The notes under the pieces: generated by a model
Seen by the model: the letters and a program-made list of their open reading frames with translations, nothing else
The model's database searches: none
What the model was told of the DNA's origin: nothing
Shown here: positions 30,962 to 38,935 of the stretch, piece after piece
Layout of the letters: each line of letters opens with the position of its first letter
Numbering within the stretch: position 1 is the stretch's first letter
DNA from: Bryobacterales bacterium
Lineage (GTDB): Bacteria > Acidobacteriota > Terriglobia > Bryobacterales > UBA6623
Assembly (NCBI GenBank): GCA_028819215.1
Contig: JAPPMG010000071.1
Span: forward strand, 1-38,990
Direction of reading: 5' to 3'
DNA length: 38,990 bases
Program-made: the position numbers and the translations under genes

Positions 30962-33646
30962 ATGGTTGGTGGTAGATTGCTCGCAACTTGGATGGCTCTG
31001 GTCGTGCTCGCTACTCCCGCGCTGGGCCAGTCGGCACCTAGCGAAGCCCGGGCGAGCGGTTCAGAGGTCGCGGAAGAGCTCTCTGAAGCGCTCGATGAGG
31101 AAGGGCCCGAAAGCGAAGCTGGCGCGGTCTCCACGTCGGATTCTGCGGATCGAACACGGCTCAACCTGCTCGGCGAGGTGAACTCGGAGCAGGGAGAGGG
31201 GCGCCGCAACGAAAACGTCAGCCTGGCCTTGATCGACAATAACGTCCTCAAGGAGCTCAACGAACGGCTCGGCATTTCGGCCACTGCCGTCAAGAACCTT
31301 CAAGTCGATCGTTCGTATTGGGCCACCGAGTTCGGCGGCCCGCCCGGGCGTCCCGTCCACGCCGCTCCGGCGCCGGCTTCACGTGTCAACGGCAGCGTGT
31401 TCCTGACCCATACCAACAGTGCCGTCAGTGCCCGCTCGTTCTTCCAGGTCGGCGCGGTGCAGCCGGCTCGCAGCAACAACTACGGCGTCACTGTGGGGAT
31501 GCCGGCGTGGAAGGGAGCCGCGCTCACGCTGAACGGCAGCCAGACACGCAACAAGGGGCAGGTCAACGGCAACGTCCTTGTTCCAACGATCGAGGAGCGT
31601 ACGCCACTCGCCACCGATCCCGCCACGCGGGCATTCGTGCAGCGGATCATGGATGCCTACCCCATTGCCGCCCCGAACCGGCCGGACATCAATCCACGCG
31701 CCCTCAACACGAATGCGCCGCAGGACATTGCCAACGACCGGGTCTCGGCAACGCTGGACCAAGCGACCGGAGATAGCGGGCGCATCACGATGCGCTATGG
31801 CCTCGTGCTGCAAAACGTGGACGCGTTTCAGTTGGTCGGCGGCCAGAACCCGAACACGACGACGCGCAACCACCAATCTCGCATTACCTGGAATCGCAGC
31901 TGGACGCCCCGCCTGACCGGTGACTTCACTGCTGGCTTTGATCGGGTTGGCTCGCTGCTGATTCCCGATGAGAGCTCCATCGGGCCTTGGATCCGCGTCG
32001 GCCGCGAACTGGACTCGATCGGCCCGCCCGGTCGCTTTCCCGTGGATCGGGCTGGCAATAACTTCCGCTACGGAGCCCGCCTGCGCTATCGCCGCGGCGA
32101 CCATAATCTCACCTTCGGCGGCGAGCTGCACCGCAGCCACATCAATGGCCGCGAGTTGCAGGATCACCGGGGGCGCTTCATCTTCCGGCAGAACTTCGGC
32201 AACGACGGCATAACCAACCTGCGCCTAGGCTTGGCGAGCAATTATTCGGTTGCCATCGGCGACGTGCATCGGGGCTTCCGGCAGTGGATGTCGCAACTCT
32301 ACTTCGGCGACGAGTGGAAAGCGAGCGGCAACCTCACGTTGAGCCTGGGCCTGCGCTGGGAGCCGGTCGCCAGGCCTACGGAGGTCAACGACCTGACACG
32401 GATTCCGTACTCGTCGGACCTGAACAACCTCGCGCCGCGCTTCGGCTTTGCCTACAGGCTGCCGGGCAAGGGTGGGGTGATGCGCGCATCCTATGGCCTG
32501 CACTACGGAGAGATCTTCACGGCTACCTACATCCAGTCGCGCATCAATCCGCCGCAGAACGTGACGGTGGTGGTCCAGACGCCCGATCTGGTTGATCCGC
32601 TGCAGGCGGTGCGACCGATCAAGCTCGATCCCAACGCGCGGTCGGTGAGATTCGACATTGCCCCCGACCTGGCCATCCCATACACGCACAACTACAGCTA
32701 TTCGTGGGAGTTCGAGATCGCGCGAGACTGGCAGTTGGATCTGGCCTACATTGGCAGCCGCTCCCACAAGCTCCTGTCGATGTACTTCCTCAACCGGGCG
32801 CGGGTGGTAGAGGGCATCCCACAGACCACGCGCACTGTCAACGCACGGCGTCCGGATCAGCGCTATTTCAACGTGTTCCACGTGAACAACGGCTCCCGCG
32901 GCTTTTTCGATGCTGGCCGTGCTACGTTGCGCATTCCGCGCTGGGCCGGCGTCAGCCTGGAGGCCTCGTATTGGTGGAGCAAGGCGATCGACTTGGGCGG
33001 AAGCTACCTCAACACGGCTTCCAACGCAAACCGGAGGCAGACTGAGAGTCCTTCGGAGTTCGACCTCCACCACGAGTTGCGCGGCGTCAGCAACTTCGAC
33101 CAGCCGCATGCCGCGCTGTTCAATTTCAGCTACCAGACACCGGCGCTGCGTACCAGCGCCGGGCTGATTCGGAGCCTGTTCGGCGCGTGGCAGCTGAGCT
33201 CGGTCGTGCTGCTCAAGTCCGGCACGCCGTTCTCGGTGCAGGCCGGCTCGGACGCGCCCGGCTTCGGCAACGTGGATGGATCCCACAGCGACACGCCCAT
33301 CCTCGAAGACGTGTCCGTGCTAGGACGCTCGATCGACGATCCCGACACTTCGGCCCAGCGAATGCCTGCCAGCGCTTTCTCGTTCATCAAGCCCACCGAT
33401 CAACGAGGCAACCTGGGCCGCAATACGTTTCGCAGGGACGGCATTGCGAATGTCAACGTTGCCTTGTCCAAGGCCTGGCCGGTCGGCGAGAACAGACTGC
33501 TCTTGCGAGCCGAGTCTCTCAATTTCACGAACCATCCGCAGTTCCAAGATCCCGGTTCGAGCTTGGCGCAAGGCAATTTCGGAAAGATCACCAACACGCT
33601 CAACGACGGCCGGACCTTCCGGTTCACCTTGCGCTTCACGTTCTGA
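30962..33646 (+). CDS. Oar-like TonB-dependent outer-membrane receptor
   Basis: From ATG at 30962 the protein has 894 residues and a signal peptide (MVGGRLLATWMALVVLATPALGQ); the ATG 14 codons upstream would put charged residues ahead of it. The body is rich in amphipathic beta strands ending in alternating aromatic residues, with the Oar-type C-terminal barrel (DEWKASGNLTLSLGLRWEP, LAPRFGFAYRLPGKGGVMRA, LNFTNHPQFQDPGSSLA) and a final strand FRFTLRFTF, the Phe-ended signature recognised by the BAM machinery. Oar relatives usually carry an N-terminal carboxypeptidase-regulatory domain and plug and are over 1000 residues; here only an acidic 50-residue segment and a short plug-like region precede the barrel. 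It likely takes up an oligomer or glycan. The aldo/keto-reductase-like gene follows after 23 nt. Confidence 0.88.
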   Translation: MVGGRLLATWMALVVLATPALGQSAPSEARASGSEVAEELSEALDEEGPESEAGAVSTSDSADRTRLNLLGEVNSEQGEGRRNENVSLALIDNNVLKELNERLGISATAVKNLQVDRSYWATEFGGPPGRPVHAAPAPASRVNGSVFLTHTNSAVSARSFFQVGAVQPARSNNYGVTVGMPAWKGAALTLNGSQTRNKGQVNGNVLVPTIEERTPLATDPATRAFVQRIMDAYPIAAPNRPDINPRALNTNAPQDIANDRVSATLDQATGDSGRITMRYGLVLQNVDAFQLVGGQNPNTTTRNHQSRITWNRSWTPRLTGDFTAGFDRVGSLLIPDESSIGPWIRVGRELDSIGPPGRFPVDRAGNNFRYGARLRYRRGDHNLTFGGELHRSHINGRELQDHRGRFIFRQNFGNDGITNLRLGLASNYSVAIGDVHRGFRQWMSQLYFGDEWKASGNLTLSLGLRWEPVARPTEVNDLTRIPYSSDLNNLAPRFGFAYRLPGKGGVMRASYGLHYGEIFTATYIQSRINPPQNVTVVVQTPDLVDPLQAVRPIKLDPNARSVRFDIAPDLAIPYTHNYSYSWEFEIARDWQLDLAYIGSRSHKLLSMYFLNRARVVEGIPQTTRTVNARRPDQRYFNVFHVNNGSRGFFDAGRATLRIPRWAGVSLEASYWWSKAIDLGGSYLNTASNANRRQTESPSEFDLHHELRGVSNFDQPHAALFNFSYQTPALRTSAGLIRSLFGAWQLSSVVLLKSGTPFSVQAGSDAPGFGNVDGSHSDTPILEDVSVLGRSIDDPDTSAQRMPASAFSFIKPTDQRGNLGRNTFRRDGIANVNVALSKAWPVGENRLLLRAESLNFTNHPQFQDPGSSLAQGNFGKITNTLNDGRTFRFTLRFTF

Positions 33647-33669
33647 CGGGCGGCGTCTTGCAGTCCCGG

Positions 33670-34506
33670 ATGAGCGAACTTGCCCGGCTGTCTGAGTGCC
33701 TGCCGGCAGTGCCGCGGCTGGGCATTGCAACGCGGGGCAACACGAGCCTGTCCGGCGACGATGTTGACTGCGCCCTCTCGCGGGGCGTGCGCTATTTCAA
33801 TTGGTGTGGCAAGCCCGATGGTCTCTCGCGTGCTGTCGCCGGACTGGGGGCACGGCGCAAGGAAATCGTGCTTGCCGCGCAGTTCAAGGCGCGCTCTGCC
33901 GAGCAGGCAGACCGGGAAATGGAATGGATACTCGCGCAGACGCGCAGCGAGCGCTTGGAGGTCGCGACCCTGTACTACGTGGAGTCGCAAGCAGAATGGA
34001 AGGCGATCACGGCCTCCGGAGGGGCTTGGGAAGTGCTCGACCGCTACCGGAGCGAGGGTCGCATCGGCATGCTTGGGCTGACCAGCCACCAGCGCTCACT
34101 AGCCGCCGTCTGGGCTGGAGAGGTTGCTCCGAACGGCCGGCGGAGGCTCGACATGCTGATGATCCGCTACAACGCCGCTCACACCGGAGCTGAGCGGGAC
34201 GTGTTCCCCGCCACGTCCGAACTGGGAATGCCGGTTGTGACGTTTACCGGGCTCCGCTGGCGCGATCTGTTGAGATCCACGCCCGACGATCCGCCCGGCC
34301 AGCCGCCCCCCAGTGCGGAGGAGTGCTATCGCTTCTGCATGATGCATCCGGCAGTGAGCGTTGCTCTGGCTGCCCCGAATGGTCGAGCCGAACTTGACGA
34401 GGCGTTGCGGGCGCTCGATGGACGGAATGACTGCGACGAAGCTTGGGTGGAGCGCATGCGAGCGCACGGCAGGCGAGTCCACCGCCATGCTCGCGAGTTC
34501 TGGTAA
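33670..34506 (+). CDS. Aldo/keto-reductase-fold protein lacking the usual active site
   Basis: 278 residues with an AKR barrel pattern: LGIATRGNTSLSGDDVDCAL, SRGVRYFNWCG, RRKEIVLAAQFKAR, IGMLGLTSHQRSLAAV, and RLDMLMIRYNAAHTGAE. In classical AKRs the second segment reads FDTAxxYG and supplies Asp and Tyr, and a His follows in strand 4. Here Asp is Asn, the Tyr is absent, and the His position is not conserved (VATLYYVES). Only the Lys in AAQFK seems kept. It may be a non-catalytic or altered member. It begins 23 nt after the receptor stop and is probably cotranscribed with it. Confidence 0.75.
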   Translation: MSELARLSECLPAVPRLGIATRGNTSLSGDDVDCALSRGVRYFNWCGKPDGLSRAVAGLGARRKEIVLAAQFKARSAEQADREMEWILAQTRSERLEVATLYYVESQAEWKAITASGGAWEVLDRYRSEGRIGMLGLTSHQRSLAAVWAGEVAPNGRRRLDMLMIRYNAAHTGAERDVFPATSELGMPVVTFTGLRWRDLLRSTPDDPPGQPPPSAEECYRFCMMHPAVSVALAAPNGRAELDEALRALDGRNDCDEAWVERMRAHGRRVHRHAREFW

Positions 34507-34660
34507 GGGGCGCAATCGCCACCGCGCGGGACGCAGGCAGAGCCGCTGTGTCGGGAACGCTCGTGCGCCAAGAGCCGACGACTGATGCGAGCAGGGCTAC
34601 CTGCCCGGGCTCCGATGTTGCAACCTGGCCTGATTGCCGGGCATCGTTCGAGGGGACTCC

Positions 34661-35518
34661 CTATCTTTCGCCCCAGCGCATCTTGCTGCGCAAGACATCG
34701 AAGAAGGGCACGTCATTGGTTTGCACGATATCGACGGTGTGGCTGGCCTGCCACAGGCGCAGCCGGTCCTGCGGTTCCAAGTGGCGGCCAACCTGGCCAT
34801 CTATGCTCAGGAAGTTCCCCTCCTCGCCATCTAGGATGCGCACTTCAACCTCGGCAGTTGCAGGCAAGACGACGGCTCGGTTGGAAAGCGTGTGCGGGCA
34901 GATCGGCGTGAGTGTCAGGGCCGCCACGTCCGGTGCCATCACCGGCCCTCCGGCCGATAGCGAGTATGCGGTCGATCCCGTCGGCGTCGAAACGATCAAG
35001 CCGTCGGAGCGGTAGCCGCAGACGAACTCCCCATCGCAGTAGGCCTCGAGATGCAGCAGTCTCGCGACGGCGCTGTTCGCGACGACGATGTCATTGAGCG
35101 CGAAGAAGCGGTCAACCACCCTTCCGTCCCGTTCCAAATCGGCTTTGAGCACCATGCGCGAGTCGAGCTTGAATGCCGAGCGCGCCACGCCCTCCAAGGC
35201 GGCCGGAAGCTCGTCGGGGCCGATCGTCATCATGAACCCCAGCCCGCCGAGGTTTACAGCCAGCAGAGGCGTCTGCCGCGGTCCGACCGCCCGGGCGGCC
35301 GACAGCAACGTCCCGTCGCCGCCGAGAACTGCGATCAGGTCGCACTCTTCCGGCAGGCGAACGCGATCCATGCCGTCATCGCGGTGCAAGTAGTCCGCCG
35401 TGGACGCATCGATCTTGACGCGTATGTCGTGCTCGGCCGCCCACTCCAAGATGTAGCGGAGCAGCGCGGGAATGTCGTCGCGCTCCGGCTTGCTGACTAT
35501 GCCGACTGTGCGGATCAC
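34661..35518 (-). CDS. nadK: NAD kinase
   Basis: NadK makes NADP from NAD. Diagnostic: VLGGDGTLLSAAR (GGDGT at 66-70), FALNDIVVANSAVARL, the catalytic/NAD segment YRSDGLIVSTPTGSTAYSLSAGGP, and FLSIDGQV near the end. With GTG at 35518 the protein has 285 residues, the normal size, and AAGGGGG lies just upstream. The longer in-frame extension to 35632 overlaps tlyA and has no family match. The GTG overlaps the tlyA stop by 4 nt (GTGA), so it is translationally coupled. The tlyA-nadK order is widely conserved in bacteria. Confidence 0.95.
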   Translation of the reverse strand: MIRTVGIVSKPERDDIPALLRYILEWAAEHDIRVKIDASTADYLHRDDGMDRVRLPEECDLIAVLGGDGTLLSAARAVGPRQTPLLAVNLGGLGFMMTIGPDELPAALEGVARSAFKLDSRMVLKADLERDGRVVDRFFALNDIVVANSAVARLLHLEAYCDGEFVCGYRSDGLIVSTPTGSTAYSLSAGGPVMAPDVAALTLTPICPHTLSNRAVVLPATAEVEVRILDGEEGNFLSIDGQVGRHLEPQDRLRLWQASHTVDIVQTNDVPFFDVLRSKMRWGER

Positions 35519-36294
35519 GCGACCCCCTTGGTTGAGGGCGCGCACCAAGTCGTTCCGTGCAGCAAGAACTCGCGGTTTCCAGAGGCACCCAGCAGCGGGC
35601 TTTCCATCCAGTCCACGCGATCGAATCCGCATTCCATCATGGCCCCGCGCACAGACTCCACCACTGCCATGTGCTTTTCATGGTCGCGCACTACGCCGCC
35701 CTTGCCCACCTCCCCCTTGCCGACCTCGAACTGCGGCTTCGCAAGCACGACGGCCTCGCTACCGGGAGCGAGCAAGTCTTCGAATCGCGGCAGGATCTTG
35801 GTCACCGAAATAAAGCTGACATCGCAACATGCGAAGGACACCCGCTCGCCCAGGTGGGCCTGTGTGAGGTATCTGGCGTTGCACTGCTCGAGCACATGCA
35901 CGCGCCCGTCGTTGCGCAGGGCCCAGTGCAACTGGTTGGTTCCGACATCGACAGCGTGTACGCGGGCAGCACCGAGCTGCAGCAGGCAGTCAGTGAATCC
36001 TCCGGTCGAAGCCCCGATGTCTAGGCAGACCGCACCTGCGACGCCAATTTCGAAGTGGGCCATGGCTGCGGCAAGCTTCTCGCCGCCACGGCTGACAAAC
36101 CCGGCCTGCTGTTGCAGAAGGCGGATCGAAGCGTCGCGTGCGATCAAGCGGCCGGGTTTGTCGGCTTTCTGTTCGTTGACCAAGACTTCGCCGGCCATCA
36201 CCATGGCCTGCGCTTGTTGGCGGGAGGCAACCAGACCGCGTTCGACGATCAACTGATCTACCCTGATGCGCCGCAAACCGAAGGTAAGCTGCAT
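35515..36294 (-). CDS. tlyA: TlyA family rRNA 2'-O-methyltransferase/hemolysin
   Basis: The N-terminal S4 RNA-binding domain (RIRVDQLIVERGLVASRQQA, about 8-65) is followed by an FtsJ-like methyltransferase domain with the SAM motif CLDIGASTGGFTDCLLQLGA (from 90) and VHAVDVGTNQLHW. TlyA methylates ribose in 16S and 23S rRNA in mycobacteria. Length 259 from ATG at 36294, four bases after the surE stop (TGA-GACA-ATG). The extended reading to 36354 runs into surE. The PQFEVGKGEVGKGGVVRD end segment is typical of the family. Confidence 0.92.
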   Translation of the reverse strand: MQLTFGLRRIRVDQLIVERGLVASRQQAQAMVMAGEVLVNEQKADKPGRLIARDASIRLLQQQAGFVSRGGEKLAAAMAHFEIGVAGAVCLDIGASTGGFTDCLLQLGAARVHAVDVGTNQLHWALRNDGRVHVLEQCNARYLTQAHLGERVSFACCDVSFISVTKILPRFEDLLAPGSEAVVLAKPQFEVGKGEVGKGGVVRDHEKHMAVVESVRGAMMECGFDRVDWMESPLLGASGNREFLLHGTTWCAPSTKGVA

Positions 36295-36298
36295 TGTC

Positions 36299-37006
36299 TC
36301 ACGGCAACCGTAGCAGGGAGACGGCGATACTCCCGCCGAAGCATACGTCGACATCCCGGCCCGGGCTGCGCGGGCGCTGGCTGTACACTCCGCGATAGGA
36401 GTAGTGCTCGCCGTCCACGGCGTAGGCCAGATGCACCGGATTCGTATCTACGGCACATTCGACTACGGCCGGGTCGGCAGATCCGGGAGCCGGGCAGGGC
36501 AGATTGACATTCCAATACTCCCCCTTCTGGAGCGGATTGGCGAGCAGACCGGGCAGCAGTTTCCGAACCCAAGCAGTGGCGCGCTGCCAGTCGGCAGCGC
36601 TCAGCACCCTGTCGCGGTAGTGCGAGACCGCGATCGCAGGGACGCCTAGCAGGGCGGCCTCGCGCACGGCAGCGACCGTCCCTGAGTAGTAGATGTCCGC
36701 CCCGAGGTTAGCCCCGTGATTGATTCCGGCGAGCACCCAGTCGAAGCTGTCGCGAAGCTCATGCAAGCCGATGCGGACGCAGTCCGCGGGCAGCGAATCG
36801 ACGGCGATATGGCGCCGGTCGAGGCGGGACGCGCGAATCGGCCGGGCCGTGGTGACTTGGTGGCTGCAGGCGGAATGCTCCGCAAACGGAGCGACGATCG
36901 TTGAAACGGACCCTGCGGGCAGAGCCGCCTCCAAGGCTGCCAGCCCGGGAGCGGCGATGCCGTCGTCGTTCGTCAGCAGGAATCGCGGTGACTCGGGCGA
37001 GGGCAT
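36299..37006 (-). CDS. surE: 5'/3'-nucleotidase SurE
   Basis: SurE is a metal-dependent phosphatase of nucleoside monophosphates that aids stationary-phase survival. The N-terminal FLLTNDDGIAAPGL supplies the Asp14-Asp15 metal site, EHSACSHQVTTARP the Ser loop, and VLAGINHGANLGADIYYSGTVAAVREA the Asn and the conserved core. ATG at 37006 gives 235 residues; the longer reading to 37162 shows no family match. First gene of the surE-tlyA-nadK operon. The region between it and the tRNA (about 225 nt) must hold its promoter; no clear box was found. Confidence 0.93.
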   Translation of the reverse strand: MPSPESPRFLLTNDDGIAAPGLAALEAALPAGSVSTIVAPFAEHSACSHQVTTARPIRASRLDRRHIAVDSLPADCVRIGLHELRDSFDWVLAGINHGANLGADIYYSGTVAAVREAALLGVPAIAVSHYRDRVLSAADWQRATAWVRKLLPGLLANPLQKGEYWNVNLPCPAPGSADPAVVECAVDTNPVHLAYAVDGEHYSYRGVYSQRPRSPGRDVDVCFGGSIAVSLLRLP

Positions 37007-37212
37007 AAGAGAACCATTCTGACAGCGAGATTGGCCCGAGCTATTCTGGCCCCGTCGAGCCTCCTCAGCTCCGCCCCTCCATGTGCCGCCGCACACCGAC
37101 TCGGCGGACCCTGCCAGCCGGAACTGCACTGCGGACAACCGAGTGTCGTCCCATGTGCTCATGCTCGCGCCGGGACACAGTCATGGGCGGAGCGGTGCCG
37201 AGGGCGTGTGGT

Positions 37213-37218
37213 TATACT
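37213..37218 (+). promoter_or_regulatory. Likely -10 box of the tRNA-Ser gene
   Basis: TATACT lies 15 nt before the first base of the tRNA, matching a sigma-70 -10 element and allowing a short leader. I could not identify a good -35 at the usual distance. Confidence 0.5.
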
Positions 37219-37232
37219 GGGCAGAGAAGTGT

Positions 37233-37322
37233 GGTGAGGTGCGAGAGTGGTTGAATCGGGCGGTCTCGAAAACCGTTGAGCCTTCATGGGTTCCGTGGGT
37301 TCGAATCCCACCCTCACCGCCA
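37233..37322 (+). tRNA. tRNA-Ser, anticodon CGA
   Basis: The acceptor stem GGTGAGG pairs with CCTCACC; the discriminator is G and the CCA end is encoded. The anticodon stem CGGT/ACCG encloses loop CTCGAAA, giving anticodon CGA (reads UCG). The T arm is GTGGG-TTCGAAT-CCCAC. The variable arm (TGAGCCTTCATGGGTTCC) is long, as in serine tRNAs. Total 90 nt. On the minus strand this gene also yields the frame GGIRTHGT...FNHSRTSP, a well-known annotation artefact of serine tRNAs. Confidence 0.97.
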
Positions 37323-38013
37323 TAGTTCGAGTCTAAATAATTGATATAGAAGGACTTACTGGGAAGGCTAGATGTCAGTCCCACCTTTTTGTCCACCTTT
37401 TGGTTGCCGATCACTAGGCTCAGGGCATTCAGCTACGATATTAGGATCGAGTTTCAGCTCAAGGTGGTTTTCCGATTAGAGACAGACTGTGATCCGACCA
37501 CGGATTGGATGAATACTGAAGGAGTTCTCTGTGACGGGCGTGCCATCTCGGGAGTCACGGGGGCAATGTTGCGGCTGTACTGCATGCACCAAGGATATGC
37601 CAGAGTGGAACCGGATTCGACGGAACGCTGAAGCCGCTGGACCGGCTCCGGCCTCTGGACATGCTGCCTGCGGGCCCGTAGGCCGAGGGAGTGTTGATTC
37701 CCAGTTTCCGCGTGACGGACACAGTCGACTCTACGGCCGGCTTTTGCTCCAGCGAAATCATTGCCGCGCTCGCGCCGGGTCTTGCGACCTACATCGCTGG
37801 TTCTGAGAACACTTTCCGCCTTATCGCCAGCCCCTTGCTTCGGCCTAAAGTTCTGAAGGGCGAACGATCGACCACCGTGTTCCCCAGCCAGATCAGGAGG
37901 GGGCGTACTACTACCCTCGGTGACCCTTTCCGCGCGTGACACCTCCGGTAGCAGGCTCAACCGTATCGGATTCGCCCTTCCCAACGAGTCGTCTGATTCC
38001 CGCGGTTACCGCG
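37323..38013. other. AT-richer segment between tRNA-Ser and the restriction gene
   Basis: About 690 nt with lower GC than the rest. Directly after the tRNA comes an AT-rich stretch (CTAAATAATTGATATAGAAG). The minus strand has a 176-codon open frame (37454-37984) with no motif I recognise, Arg/Ser-rich and without a clear ribosome site; I do not call it a gene. No integrase, excision gene or repeat of the tRNA 3' end is visible, so an attachment site is only suggested by position. Confidence 0.4.
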
Positions 38014-38686
38014 CTACTCTTCGCCCGCTTCGGCGAACGGTTCCGGCAGACTTGCGACGATCCGCACCGTCTCTACGCTCAGGTGGACGACTCGTTTGAA
38101 CGCCCTAACTAGGTCCAGGGGATCCTCGAACCATCCGTTCGGATCGTTGACGATCCCACTATTCGTGTCCGTGGTAACACGGTAGCGATCGATTAACCAT
38201 TCGAGAGGTGTGCGCCCGTTGACGACATAGTCGTGGGCTTCGGAAGGGATCTTCGCGAGAGTCAGTCGGTCGCTGATCTTCAAGCCCGACTTGCCATTCA
38301 GCCAACGCATCTTGCTGTGACCGATTCGGCAATGCTCGGGGCCCAGTTTCTCGCCAGAGGGAACCTGCACCTCCAATGGATACTCCGGGCCGGACTCGTA
38401 GTCAACGTGCAGTTCGGCAAGCTCCCGGCCAGCCTTGGCAAAGGCGTCGAATTCAGGCGCCAGTGGGATGCGCGGCAATGCCTTGGAAAGGTCGTTGGCG
38501 AAACGGTCTCGGTAGGCTGGCGCATGGAGTACACCGTAGACGTAATCGAAGATCGCGTCTTTCGTGATTTCATCGTCGCCGTAGCGCTCCCGGAAGGCCC
38601 GCAGAGCGGTGTCGGTGATGTTGTCGACGCGCTCCAATTCCGTATCGAAGAGTTCGGCGTCGTCAAAGATACCCCCGGGGACGGGG

Positions 38687-38925
38687 ATAGACCCAGCGGG
38701 GGAAGCACTGTCCGAACTCGAGGAAGTGGAGGTCGGGCATCCGGTCGGCGATGAGGATCGAGAACGGCTTGGTGGCTCCCACTCCCGGGACGCAGATGGC
38801 GCGATTCTCCGCTCGTACCGGTACCGCGGCAAGCACTGGCCCTTCGACACCAGCTCCAGGTCCGGCATCGTGTCGGCCATGAGAGCCGAGAAGGGCTTGG
38901 TCGAGCCGATGCCCGGGACGCAGAT
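38687..38925 (-). repeat. Tandem diverged duplication inside the type ISP gene
   Basis: Two homologous modules follow each other, offset by 128 nt. Copy 1 (38812-38925) encodes ICVPGIGSTKPFSALMADTM and on to YRYERR. Copy 2 (38687-38797) encodes ICVPGVGATKPFSILIADRM and on to GQCFPRWVY in another frame. They share the ICVPG(I/V)G(S/A)TKPFS and GQC(L/F)PR cores but differ at many other sites, too many for a fresh duplication, so they look like pieces of two related genes joined together. Confidence 0.8.
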
Positions 38926-38935
38926 GGCGAGATTC

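Noticed and set aside
37181..37414. Minus-strand frame across tRNA-Ser (GGIRTHGTHEGSTVFETARF)
   Set aside because: Known spurious protein produced by reading serine tRNA genes backwards; it is wrongly annotated in many genomes.
37610..37990. GGATTCGACGGAACGC near 37612 resembles the 5' signature of tmRNA
   Set aside because: No tag reading frame, no matching tRNA-like 3' end and no CCA within the expected 350-400 nt, so the match is probably chance.
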